NCBI RefSeq assembly: GCF_022921095.1
Contig: NZ_CP095053.1
Span: 1-64,000 of the forward strand
Length of the DNA: 64,000 nucleotides
DNA from: Hymenobacter aerilatus
GTDB taxonomy: Bacteria > Bacteroidota > Bacteroidia > Cytophagales > Hymenobacteraceae
Direction of reading: 5' to 3'
Below, piece after piece: positions 26,498 to 34,657 of the stretch; position 1 is the first letter of the stretch, and each line of letters opens with the position of its first letter. Under the pieces are notes generated by a model. The model ran no database searches, was not told where the DNA came from, and worked only from the letters and a program-made list of their open reading frames with translations. A program made the position numbers and the translations under genes.

Positions 26498-27700
26498 ATG
26501 AACATCTTCGTTATCAACTGCGGCAGCAGCTCCATTAAGTACCAACTGTTTCGCTGGCCTACTGAGCAGCCGGTGTGCAGCGGGCTGGTAGAGCGCATCG
26601 GGGCCGACAATGCCACCATCACCCACAAGGTATTCAGCGAAGCCAACGACCCCACTACCCAGCAGCTCGCGCTGGCCCTACCCGACCACGAGGCCGGCCT
26701 GCGCGAGGTAGTGAAGCTACTCACCGACCCCACCGCCGGCGTGCTCCACGACCCGGCCGAAATAACTGTAGTGGGTCACCGCGTGGTGCACGGCGGGGAA
26801 ATCTTCGCCGCCACCACGTTTATTGATGCGGAGGTGAAGACCGAAATCCGTCGTTTGTTTGCGCTGGCGCCCCTGCACAACCCCGCCAATTTGCTGGGCA
26901 TTGAGGTGGCCGAGCGCATCTTCCCGCAGGCCCAGCAAGTGGCAGTGTTCGATACCGCTTTCCACCAAACCCTACCCGAATACGCTTTCCGCTACGCCCT
27001 ACCCGAGGAGTTGTACACCGAGCAGCGCATCCGGGTGTACGGCTTTCATGGCACCAGCCACAAGTATGTGGCCGAGCAAGCCACCGCCTACCTTGGCAAG
27101 CCCGATGCCCGCCTCATCACCATTCACCTAGGCAATGGGTGCAGCATGGCTGCCGTGCGGGGTAATAAGTCCTTAGATACCAGCATGGGCTTTGGGCCAC
27201 TTGCGGGCCTGGTGATGGGCACCCGCTCCGGCGACATCGACCCCTCGGTGGTGCTGCACTTGCTACAAGAGCTGCACTACTCACCCGCACAAGTCAGCAA
27301 CCTGCTGAACAAGGAAAGTGGCATGCTGGGCCTCACCGGCTTCAGCGACATGCGCGACATCACGGCTGCCCTTAACCAGGGCGACGCCCGCGCCCAGCTG
27401 GCCTACGACCTCTACGCCTACCGCATTCGCAAGTACATTGGAGCCTACGCCGCCGTGCTCAACGGCCTCGATGCGCTGGTGTTCACGGCCGGGGTAGGCG
27501 AAAACGACGCGCTGGTGCGCCAGCTGTCTTGCCAGAACCTGGAGTTCCTAGGCGTGCAGCTCGACGAAGCCAAAAACCAAACCCGCGCCCCCGGCCTACG
27601 CGAAATTAATAGGCCCGAGTCGCGGGTGAAGGTACTGGTAGTGCCCACCAACGAGGAGCTGGAAATAGCGCAGCAATGCGCGGCGTTGGTGGAAGGGTAA
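26498..27700 (+). CDS. ackA: Acetate kinase
   Basis: The enzyme converts acetyl phosphate and ADP to acetate and ATP, paired with Pta. The 400-residue product has VINCGSSSIKYQLF at the N-terminus, VGHRVVHGG, FHGTSHKYV, LGNGCSMAAV and FTAGVGEND, all ASKHA-family signatures. Normal length. The ATG at 26498 is unambiguous. It ends 1 bp before a long inverted repeat shared with the convergent maoC-like gene. Confidence 0.96.
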   Translation: MNIFVINCGSSSIKYQLFRWPTEQPVCSGLVERIGADNATITHKVFSEANDPTTQQLALALPDHEAGLREVVKLLTDPTAGVLHDPAEITVVGHRVVHGGEIFAATTFIDAEVKTEIRRLFALAPLHNPANLLGIEVAERIFPQAQQVAVFDTAFHQTLPEYAFRYALPEELYTEQRIRVYGFHGTSHKYVAEQATAYLGKPDARLITIHLGNGCSMAAVRGNKSLDTSMGFGPLAGLVMGTRSGDIDPSVVLHLLQELHYSPAQVSNLLNKESGMLGLTGFSDMRDITAALNQGDARAQLAYDLYAYRIRKYIGAYAAVLNGLDALVFTAGVGENDALVRQLSCQNLEFLGVQLDEAKNQTRAPGLREINRPESRVKVLVVPTNEELEIAQQCAALVEG

Positions 27701-27701
27701 T

Positions 27702-27827
27702 CATTGTTTTTCGTGTCATCCTGAGCGCAGCGAAGGACCTTATCACGCTAGAACGACCGACGTAACAACGACTCGTTCTGCCGTGATAAGGTCCTTCGTT
27801 CCGCTCAGGATGACACGAAAAACAATG
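27702..27827. repeat. 55-bp near-perfect inverted repeat
   Basis: Arms 27702-27756 and 27773-27827 match at 51 of 55 positions around a 16-bp centre. They include GTCATCCTGAGCGCAGCGAA, a well-known scattered intergenic repeat core found in many bacterial genomes. It fills the whole gap between the convergent ackA and maoC-like genes and can act as terminator for both. Confidence 0.88.
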
Positions 27828-27828
27828 G

Positions 27829-28293
27829 CTACATGAAGTGGTACAGAAATGTAATCACGCCGTTGTACGCGGGTTTCTTTTGATCTTTGATTTCCATCTT
27901 TACCTCAATGCGGGTTTTGGCAACGCCGCGCAAGTCCTTTACGGATAGAAGCTTGGCGTGCAGGCGCACTTGGCTGTCCACCAGTACGGGCTGGTTGAAG
28001 CGCAGCTGCTCTATTTCGTAGTTCACCTGGAGCTTCAGGTTTTCAATGGCTATAATCTGATTCCAGAAGTAGGGGAGGAGCGAGACGGTCAGGTAGCCGT
28101 GCGCGATGGGCGCTCCAAACGGTGATTCTGTTTTGGCCCGCTCCGTATCCACGTGAATCCACTGGTGGTCGAGGGTAGCGGCAGCAAACTGGTTGATTTG
28201 CTCCTGGGTGATGGTGAAGTAGTCCGAAATGCCCAGTTCCTGCCCTTCATGTTGCAGAAGTTCGGCGAGGCTGCGGATGGTGAGTTGGCTCAT
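27829..28293 (-). CDS. MaoC-family dehydratase (R-specific enoyl-CoA hydratase-like)
   Basis: The 154-residue hot-dog-fold protein has the hydratase 2 motif QWIHVDTERAKTESPFG followed by APIAHGYLTVSLLP, with the catalytic Asp and His. It probably hydrates trans-2-enoyl-CoA or a related thioester. The ATG at 28293 (MSQLTIRSLAELL) fits the family; 25 more codons upstream are not family-like. It is a single gene, convergent with ackA. Confidence 0.91.
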   Translation of the reverse strand: MSQLTIRSLAELLQHEGQELGISDYFTITQEQINQFAAATLDHQWIHVDTERAKTESPFGAPIAHGYLTVSLLPYFWNQIIAIENLKLQVNYEIEQLRFNQPVLVDSQVRLHAKLLSVKDLRGVAKTRIEVKMEIKDQKKPAYNGVITFLYHFM

Positions 28294-28450
28294 GGTGCGA
28301 GAAAGAGTAGTGTAGGTTGGTGCTGCAAGTATAGGCAGTTGTGCACAGTTGCCCTTGGTACGGTACAATGCCCGTTAGCGGTTGCGGCTCTGTTTTAGGC
28401 GAACGAAATACCTGTTATAGGCACGTCGAACCTGTACCCTGCGAATTATG

Positions 28451-28458
28451 TATCTTTG
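28451..28458 (+). promoter_or_regulatory. -7 box of the ricT-gldH unit
   Basis: TATCTTTG, a perfect TAnnTTTG match. Transcription would start near 28465, which rules out upstream in-frame starts such as 28341 and supports the GTG start of ricT at 28515. Confidence 0.5.
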
Positions 28459-28514
28459 TTGAAACCCGATTTCGTGCGGCTTTATGCCGCCTCATCATAG
28501 ATAGATTACTAGCC

Positions 28515-30137
28515 GTGGCTTGCACTTCCTGTTCCTCCGGGGGCGGCTGCTCTACTACGTCCGTTGGGGGCTGTGGCTCCAAAGGGGGCTGTAGTTCCGG
28601 CGGCTGCAACCGACTAAATGTATTCGACTGGCTTCAGGACGTAGACCTGCCCAGTGATTTTAAAGGGTTCGACATTGTCGAAATCCGCTTCAAAGGTGGT
28701 CGTAAAGACTTCTACCGCAACGCTTCCTACCTTCCGCTTACCACCGGCGATGCCGTGGTGATAGAAGCCGCCGGCAATGGCTGGCACCTGGGCCACGTGT
28801 CGCTCAAGGGCGAGTTGGTGCGCCTGCAAATGAAGAAGAAAAAGGTGCCCACCGACAGCAAGGAAATCCGCAACATTCTGCGCATTGCCTCGCCCGAAGA
28901 CGTGGAGCGCTGGGAAGCCGTGCGCGACCTGGAAACTGGTACCATGTTCCGGGCCCGCTCGGTAGTAGAAGAGCTGCGCCTGAAAATGAAGCTCTCCGAT
29001 GTGGAGTACCAAGCCGACCGTACTCGCGCCACGTTCTTCTACTCGGCCGACGACCGGGTGGATTTCCGTGACCTGATCAAGCGCCTAGCCGACGAGTTTC
29101 GGGTGCGGGTGGAGATGCGCCAGATTTCCTTGCGCCACGAGGCCGGCCGCCTGGGTGGTATCGGCTCGTGCGGGCGGGAGCTGTGCTGCTCCACCTGGCT
29201 CACCGATTTTAAGAGCGTGAGCACCACCGCGGCCCGCTACCAGAACCTCAGCCTGAACCCCGCCAAGCTCTCGGGCCAGTGTGGCCGCCTGAAGTGCTGT
29301 CTGAACTACGAGCTAGACACCTACCTCGATGCGCTGAAGGATATTCCGCAGGTGCAGCGCCCCCTGCAAACCGAGCGAGGCGACGCCTTCCTGCAGAAAA
29401 CCGATATCTTCAAGAAGCGCATGTGGTTTGCCTTCCGCGGCGACAACAACTGGGTGATGTTGCCCATCGAGCGCGTGCGCGAGGTGCAGGAGATGAACAA
29501 GCGCGGCGAAAAGCCCGAAAACCTGCTGCCACCCGTGCGCGAGGAGGACAAAGCGCCTGACCTCTCGGCCATTGTAGAAGGCAGCCTCGACCGCCTCGAC
29601 GATAAAATCAGTGCCTCCAAGCGCGGCAAACGCAAGCGCAAAGGCGGCATCGGCGAAGTCGAAAATACGGCCCGCGCTGCACGCACGCCCCGGCCTGAGC
29701 GGCCCGAACGTCCTGAGCGTACTCGTGGCGACCGGCCGCCTCGGCTGGTTGCGCCCGTTGAGGAGACGCCTACCCCCGCAGGCAGCGAGGCCGCCGGTGC
29801 ACCGGAAGAAGGCCGTCGGCCCCGTGGCGCAGCCGCCAAGCCGCTAAACCGCCGCAACAACCGCAGCCGCGGAGAAAAAGGTGACAAAGCAGAACGGTCC
29901 CAGAACGCCGAAGGACGGCCTACCCCAGAAGGTGGTGCCCCTCGCGAGGAGCGTCCGCCCCGTTCCAACAACGACCGGCGCCCACCTCGCGCAGCCTCAC
30001 CCGACGGCGGCGATGCCTCTGCTCGCTCCAACGGCAACCCCCGCAACCGCGACGACCGTAACCGTCGGCGCGGCGACCGGCCCGGCCGCACCGGTGGCGA
30101 TGCGGCTACTCCTCCTACCCCTCCTGCGGCTTCCTGA
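28515..30137 (+). CDS. ricT: PSP1-domain protein RicT with Cys-rich head and basic tail
   Basis: The PSP1 core (about residues 35-330) matches RicT/YaaT, part of an Fe-S-containing complex that affects RNA processing in Bacillus. Conserved cysteines are in SCGRELCCSTW and SGQCGRLKCCLNYELD. The GTG start at 28515 gives MACTSCSSGGGC, a head with six Cys in Gly/Ser-rich spacing (residues 3, 6, 12, 20, 26, 31). From about residue 355 the protein is a disordered Arg/Pro/Gly/Glu-rich tail of some 185 residues ending in RG-type repeats, suggesting RNA binding. It is followed 7 bp later by gldH. Confidence 0.9.
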   Translation: MACTSCSSGGGCSTTSVGGCGSKGGCSSGGCNRLNVFDWLQDVDLPSDFKGFDIVEIRFKGGRKDFYRNASYLPLTTGDAVVIEAAGNGWHLGHVSLKGELVRLQMKKKKVPTDSKEIRNILRIASPEDVERWEAVRDLETGTMFRARSVVEELRLKMKLSDVEYQADRTRATFFYSADDRVDFRDLIKRLADEFRVRVEMRQISLRHEAGRLGGIGSCGRELCCSTWLTDFKSVSTTAARYQNLSLNPAKLSGQCGRLKCCLNYELDTYLDALKDIPQVQRPLQTERGDAFLQKTDIFKKRMWFAFRGDNNWVMLPIERVREVQEMNKRGEKPENLLPPVREEDKAPDLSAIVEGSLDRLDDKISASKRGKRKRKGGIGEVENTARAARTPRPERPERPERTRGDRPPRLVAPVEETPTPAGSEAAGAPEEGRRPRGAAAKPLNRRNNRSRGEKGDKAERSQNAEGRPTPEGGAPREERPPRSNNDRRPPRAASPDGGDASARSNGNPRNRDDRNRRRGDRPGRTGGDAATPPTPPAAS

Positions 30138-30144
30138 TTCTTGT

Positions 30145-30636
30145 ATGCATCGTCTTTTTCGTTTTTCAGTAGTGTGGGGGGTAGGGCTGTTAGCGTTGCT
30201 GGCGGCGTGTAACCCCAATCAGGTGTTTGAGAAAAACCTCGATTTTGATGACCGCACGTGGGCGGTGCAGGAAAAGCCCACCTTCGAGTTTCAGATTGAG
30301 GATACAACGCAACGCTATGATGTGTACTTCAACGTGCGCAATACGTCGTCGTATGGCTACTACAACTTGTACGTGCGGCATACGTTGGTAGGCCCTGATG
30401 GCAAGCAGATGTCCCGGCTGCTGCACCAGATGATTCTGATGGACCCACAATCCGGCGAGCCACTAGGCAGCGGTGCCGGCGACATTTTCGACCACCAGTT
30501 TCTGGCCCTACCCCGCCAGCAGTTTCACCAGCCGGGCACCTACAAAGTGATGCTGGAGCAGTACATGCGGCAGGATCAGTTGCCCGACATCATGGCCGTA
30601 GGCGTGCGGGTAGTGAAAACCGACCCCACTCAGTAG
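30145..30636 (+). CDS. gldH: Gliding motility lipoprotein GldH
   Basis: The 163-residue lipoprotein has a signal peptide and lipobox LLAAC (Cys about residue 22). The GldH family signature includes VFEKNLDFDDRTW, YDVYFNVRNTSSYGYYNLYV and FEFQIEDT. GldH is required for gliding in Flavobacterium johnsoniae and belongs to the Gld set linked to the type IX secretion machinery. It follows ricT by 7 bp, a gene pair conserved in Bacteroidota. A terminator follows. Confidence 0.93.
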   Translation: MHRLFRFSVVWGVGLLALLAACNPNQVFEKNLDFDDRTWAVQEKPTFEFQIEDTTQRYDVYFNVRNTSSYGYYNLYVRHTLVGPDGKQMSRLLHQMILMDPQSGEPLGSGAGDIFDHQFLALPRQQFHQPGTYKVMLEQYMRQDQLPDIMAVGVRVVKTDPTQ

Positions 30637-30658
30637 TACGCTCCTAATTACCCTAGCC

Positions 30659-30704
30659 TACAAAAAAGCGCCCCGGCTCACATGAGCCAGGGCGCTTTTT
30701 TGTA
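30659..30704. terminator. Bidirectional terminator between gldH and the cold-shock gene
   Basis: 22-bp stem with one mismatch (30659-30680 with 30683-30704), A- and T-tracts at the bases, serving convergent genes. Confidence 0.92.
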
Positions 30705-30729
30705 GGCACTCAGCCAGAACGTGAGACGC

Positions 30730-30921
30730 TTAAATGCGCTCTACCTTCACAGCATTCAGTCCTTTTTTGCCGTCGATAACATCAAACGAAACCCGGTCTT
30801 TCTCCTGAATTTCGTGAATTAGTCCGGTTTGGTGTACAAAAATTTCCTGGTTGGTATCATCCTGCACGATGAAGCCGTAGCCCTTGGCCTCGTTGAAGAA
30901 TTTTACAGTACCCGTTTTCAT
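30730..30921 (-). CDS. Cold-shock protein (CspA family)
   Basis: The 63-residue single cold-shock domain has RNP1 GTVKFFNEAKGYGFI and RNP2-like EIFVHQTGL, then VSFDVIDGKKGLNAVKVERI. It binds single-stranded nucleic acid and melts RNA structure. The ATG at 30921 gives the standard MKTGTVKFF; an ATG three codons upstream is less likely. It is divergent from the large disordered protein at 31191, across a 269-bp gap. Confidence 0.95.
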   Translation of the reverse strand: MKTGTVKFFNEAKGYGFIVQDDTNQEIFVHQTGLIHEIQEKDRVSFDVIDGKKGLNAVKVERI

Positions 30922-31190
30922 GGGATGCAATGGTAATGGTTAAGTTAGCGAATTGGGGGTAAAGCTACGGGTATTTCTGTATTCGTTGCTGCGCAAAAAG
31001 CAGCGGAAAAGTGAGGAGAAAAGAGGCTTAGTGAAACGTCTGATGGCGACCTAGTAGTGCCGGAATTTGCTGTTCGTGAAGGGAATAAGCCAAGATTTTT
31101 TCTGGTGTTGATCTTAACTCATCAGGAAAGCAGCGCGTATAAAATTGAAATCCCACCCACTCATTTTCTCACTAAAACCACCCCCACACC

Positions 31191-32795
31191 ATGGAATCAA
31201 AAGAGAAAAACCAGGATAATCAGAATACTAATTCGTCGGCTGATACTTCGCTTACCAACAAAACCGGCCAAGATGCCAAGATGGGTGCCGACGCCAGCCA
31301 GACGCTGGCCAACAATCCCAATCAACCAGAAACACCCGGTATGAAATCGGGAGAAAACCAAGACAAAGACGCTGTGTCGAGTCAGTCGTTGGCTAACTCC
31401 GAGATGAGTGTAGGCAAAGGTGCTGTAACGGGCGAAAAAGGCAACCAGAAGAACAAGGAAGCCAACCCCGCCGACATGAAAGCATCGTCGGCTAAGACCA
31501 GTGCCAGTACTAAGTCTTCGTCTTCAGCGGACAAAAAACAACCTGCTATGGCCCAGGGTAGCAGCAAAGACAAGAACAAAAAATCGGACGCTAGTAAGCA
31601 GGCGACTAGTAATGTGGCGGGTAGCAGCAACGTGGACGACGCTAGCAACAGCACCACCGATATGTACCGCGACCAGGAGCGCCGCGAGAACCAAGATAGC
31701 AGCGCCAGCCGCGGCGAGTTTGGTAGCCAAGGCTACGGCGGTACGCACGGTGGCTACGGCAACCAGTACCGAGAGCCTGAAACCCGCGGCAACTACTACA
31801 ACGACGAACAGGACCGGCGCTATGGTGGCAACTACGGCGCCGGCGGCTACCACCCCCAAGACGACCACAACCACGACCGGCGCAACGCCCCTCACTACGG
31901 TAGCGACTACGACCGTAGCTACCAGGGGTCGTACAACCGGCCATATGCTTCCACCCAAAATTCTACTACTATGAACTACGAAAATCAGCGTCGCGATTCG
32001 TACGAGAATCAGAACCGTGGCAATCAGAACCGCAACAACGACGACAACTACCGCGGCAACCAGCGTAGCAACGATGACTACCGTGGTAACTCGCAGAATT
32101 GGATGAATAATTCCTATAATCAGCGGGACGACTACCGCAACGATAATAACTACCAGGGCGGCTACCAAAACGACAATGGTTCGCGCCAGGGCCGCGGTGG
32201 CTACAGCAACGATTACGGTAACTCATCGATGGGCAGTAACTACGGCGAAAACCGCGGATATGACTCCAGCCGCAGCAGCTACGGCAACGAGTACCGCAAT
32301 CAGAACGAAGACTACCGCTCATCGCGCGGAGGTTACGATAACCAGGGCTCGCAGCAAGGATCTGACCGCAACTACGGTAATAGCTACGACCGCTCGAACA
32401 ACTATGGTAATCAGCAGCGCGGTGGCCGCCACAACGATGAGCAGTACGGCAGCAACTCGCGCCGCGACAGCTACCGGAATGACGACAACCGTTCGGATGA
32501 GCGGGGCCGGGGTGGCTACGGCAATGGCCGCAACAGCTACGGTGGCAGCAGCAACAGCGGCTATGGTTCGCAAGGTGGTTCATACAACGACGAATACGGC
32601 TCCTCGAACCGTAACCAGAATGGCAGCTGGCAAGGCTCGCCCGACCGCGGCGACTACCGCTCCGAGGACCGCAATCAACAAAACTACGGCGAGCAGCGCC
32701 GCGACCAGTACCGCAACCAACGCGACGATTCAGACTACGGCTCGGCTCCCCGTCGCAACCGTGGCCGCGACAACGATAACGACAACCGCTACTAA
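31191..32795 (+). CDS. Fully disordered Asn/Arg/Tyr/Gly-rich protein (FUS-like composition)
   Basis: The 534-residue protein has no signal peptide, no membrane segment and no hydrophobic core. Residues 1-155 are rich in Ser, Lys, Asn, Gln, Ala and Asp and lack aromatics. Residues 156-534 are built from Tyr, Arg, Asn, Gly, Asp, Ser and Gln, with recurrent GGYGN, DDYRGN, NNYGNQQRGG and RNQRDD motifs: evenly spaced tyrosines among arginines and asparagines. This is the grammar of prion-like/RGG proteins such as FUS that form condensates. It is read as a real gene because one long frame starts with a clean ATG, the terminator is adjacent, and the third codon positions vary while residues repeat. 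Function unknown. Low-complexity frames on the other strand are shadows. Confidence 0.85.
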   Translation: MESKEKNQDNQNTNSSADTSLTNKTGQDAKMGADASQTLANNPNQPETPGMKSGENQDKDAVSSQSLANSEMSVGKGAVTGEKGNQKNKEANPADMKASSAKTSASTKSSSSADKKQPAMAQGSSKDKNKKSDASKQATSNVAGSSNVDDASNSTTDMYRDQERRENQDSSASRGEFGSQGYGGTHGGYGNQYREPETRGNYYNDEQDRRYGGNYGAGGYHPQDDHNHDRRNAPHYGSDYDRSYQGSYNRPYASTQNSTTMNYENQRRDSYENQNRGNQNRNNDDNYRGNQRSNDDYRGNSQNWMNNSYNQRDDYRNDNNYQGGYQNDNGSRQGRGGYSNDYGNSSMGSNYGENRGYDSSRSSYGNEYRNQNEDYRSSRGGYDNQGSQQGSDRNYGNSYDRSNNYGNQQRGGRHNDEQYGSNSRRDSYRNDDNRSDERGRGGYGNGRNSYGGSSNSGYGSQGGSYNDEYGSSNRNQNGSWQGSPDRGDYRSEDRNQQNYGEQRRDQYRNQRDDSDYGSAPRRNRGRDNDNDNRY

Positions 32796-32812
32796 GCGCT
32801 AAATAAAAAGAG

Positions 32813-32850
32813 ACAAAAAAGGCCTCCCTGTACGGGGAGGCCTTTTTTGT
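32813..32850. terminator. Terminator after the disordered-protein gene
   Basis: 16-bp perfect stem (32813-32828 with 32835-32850, 6-nt loop), A/T tracts at both bases. It may also stop the phytochrome operon arriving from the right. Confidence 0.9.
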
Positions 32851-32934
32851 GTAAAGCTACCTAGAAGGTTAAGTGGCTAGCAATGAGTCCGCTAAGCATG
32901 ACGGATGGTGCGAATACTCCACTAGGTGACCAAG

Positions 32935-34200
32935 CTACCCTACCTGCTGCCCTTGCAAGTAGATGCGAAAGGTAGTGCCTTCGCCTACTTCGCTTTCTAC
33001 CTCGATGTGGCCTCCATGCGACTGTACCAAGCGGTTGACCAAGAATAATCCTAGACCCGTACCCTCGCCCGCATGAGGGTGAAAGCGACGAAACAGCTGG
33101 AAGAGCTCGGCGCCGTGACGTTGCAAGTCTATGCCCAGGCCGTTGTCCTGCACTTCAAGTACCGGAACGCCGTGGAGCAACTGGGTGCGCAGATGGATGG
33201 TAGGGCGTCGGTTGGGGTGGCGGTACTTGAGCGCATTGGCCAGCAGGTTGAGCAGAATCGTGCGCAGGTTGCTGCGTACGTACTGCAGCGAGGGTAGGGC
33301 ATCAAAATCGGTGGAGACGGTGGCCTGCTCGGTCAGCAGCTGTGGCCGCAGGGCCTGCAATACATCCGTCGTCAAAGAAGCCAGGTCAAGCTGTTCTTGC
33401 ACCTGCGTGCCAGGCAGCCGCTCCACTTGCACAGCCGCCGCCAGATCGGTGATGGTGGAGGTAAGGCTTTGCAACGACTCGTCAATCAAGCGGAGCAACA
33501 AGCCTTCCTCGGGGTCGTGAAAGGTAGCGGCGCGGCGCAGCTCCTCAAACAAGCCCCGCAGGTTGTTGACGGGCTGCCGCAAATCGTGCGAGGCCGCGTA
33601 CACAAAGTTATCCAGGTCGGCATTGGTGCGGGCCAGCTGCTGGTTGGTGGCGGCCAGCTCTTGGTTGCGCAGGCGTACTTCTTCGTTGGCAGCCAGCAGC
33701 TGGGCGTTGGTATCATCTACTTGCTGGCGGGTAGCCGTTAGTTCAGCCAACGACTCTCGTAAATCCTGGTTCATGGCCTGCAGCTGGCCGTGGTATCGTG
33801 CTTCGTACTGGCGCCACTCGTTTTTCTCGATGGCATGAATAACTGTTTTATATAATAACTCCGGGTCGAATTGCTGCTTCACTAAGTAGTCGAGGGCACC
33901 GCTGCTAAGAGCCCGCACCGCCAGGGCCTCGCTGCCGCCACCCGTAATCATGACCACGCACAGCGTATTGGGTGGAGTGCGCTGCCGAAGCTGGGCCAGC
34001 ACTTCGAGTCCATCGGTATCCAATAAGTTATAGTCGAGCAGAACGCAGTCGGGGCGGTGGCTTTCGAACAGCGCCACGCCTTCTTCCCCCGAGGAAGCCT
34101 CATAGATGGTCATGCGCGTCGGGCCAGCTTGCCTGTCGAGGTAGCGCCGGTAGAGCATCCGGTCCTGCTCATTGTCATCAATAAGTAAAATCTTTTTCAA
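32935..34200 (-). CDS. Hybrid receiver-histidine kinase
   Basis: The 421-residue protein has an N-terminal CheY-like receiver (acid pocket DDN at 8-10, phospho-acceptor Asp56 in VLLDYNLL), a coiled coil rich in Gln, Asn and Leu (about 130-190), a dimerisation domain with the phosphorylatable His in YAASHDLRQPVNN, and an ATPase domain (NLLANALKYR, DNGLGIDL, GEGTGLGLFLV). The start is TTG at 34200. It is the last gene of the phytochrome operon, 10 bp after the response regulator, and its receiver probably takes phosphate within the relay. Output target unknown; there is no DNA-binding domain. Confidence 0.91.
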   Translation of the reverse strand: MKKILLIDDNEQDRMLYRRYLDRQAGPTRMTIYEASSGEEGVALFESHRPDCVLLDYNLLDTDGLEVLAQLRQRTPPNTLCVVMITGGGSEALAVRALSSGALDYLVKQQFDPELLYKTVIHAIEKNEWRQYEARYHGQLQAMNQDLRESLAELTATRQQVDDTNAQLLAANEEVRLRNQELAATNQQLARTNADLDNFVYAASHDLRQPVNNLRGLFEELRRAATFHDPEEGLLLRLIDESLQSLTSTITDLAAAVQVERLPGTQVQEQLDLASLTTDVLQALRPQLLTEQATVSTDFDALPSLQYVRSNLRTILLNLLANALKYRHPNRRPTIHLRTQLLHGVPVLEVQDNGLGIDLQRHGAELFQLFRRFHPHAGEGTGLGLFLVNRLVQSHGGHIEVESEVGEGTTFRIYLQGQQVG

Positions 34201-34210
34201 GGGTAGGAGC

Positions 34211-34657
34211 TTAAATAGAAAGCGGCAATTGCGATGCTTGTAGCCAATATTGAATAATTAACTCAACTTTTTCCTCAAGCACTGTATACTCAATGGGCTT
34301 GGTGAGGTAGCTGTTGGCACCCAGGCGGTAGCACTCTTCCACATCGCGGTGGTTCGCCGAGGTGGTGAACACGATAACCGGGATAGAAAGCAGGCGCGGA
34401 TCGTGCTTGAGCACATCCAGCACCGTGCGGCCGTCGGTGCCGGGCATGTTCAGATCGAGCAGAATGAAGGCGGGCAGATGGGAAGGCCAGTCGGGGTGCT
34501 GTCCATAGCCCTGCAGATATTCCAGGGCCTGGTCACCATCTTCGCAGCGCAACAGTTGGTTGGGTAGCGCATGTTTCCGAAAAGCCCGCCCCAGCGCCGT
34601 AAAATCTTCCAGACTATCTTCCACCACAAGGATGGGATTTACGAAGGACGTTTTCAT
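34211..34657 (-). CDS. Single-domain response regulator (Rcp1-like)
   Basis: The 148-residue stand-alone receiver has the acid pair in VVEDSLEDF, phospho-acceptor Asp68 in ILLDLNMPGTDG, the Thr switch in VFTTSANHRD and Lys in YLTKPI. The insertion between helix 2 and strand 3 (YGQHPDWPSHLPAF) is typical of the Rcp1 class that partners phytochromes. Its ATG overlaps the bphP stop in an ATGA junction, so translation is coupled. It is most likely the direct phosphate acceptor of the phytochrome kinase. Confidence 0.93.
   Translation of the reverse strand: MKTSFVNPILVVEDSLEDFTALGRAFRKHALPNQLLRCEDGDQALEYLQGYGQHPDWPSHLPAFILLDLNMPGTDGRTVLDVLKHDPRLLSIPVIVFTTSANHRDVEECYRLGANSYLTKPIEYTVLEEKVELIIQYWLQASQLPLSI

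Noticed and set aside
29321..30307. 328-codon open frame on the minus strand
   Set aside because: Antisense to ricT and gldH. Its Arg/Ser/Gly-rich sequence mirrors the low-complexity tail of ricT.
31524..32583. Long Val/Ala-rich and Cys/Ser-rich frames opposite the disordered protein
   Set aside because: They mirror the repetitive codons of the gene at 31191-32795; no start context or domain supports them.
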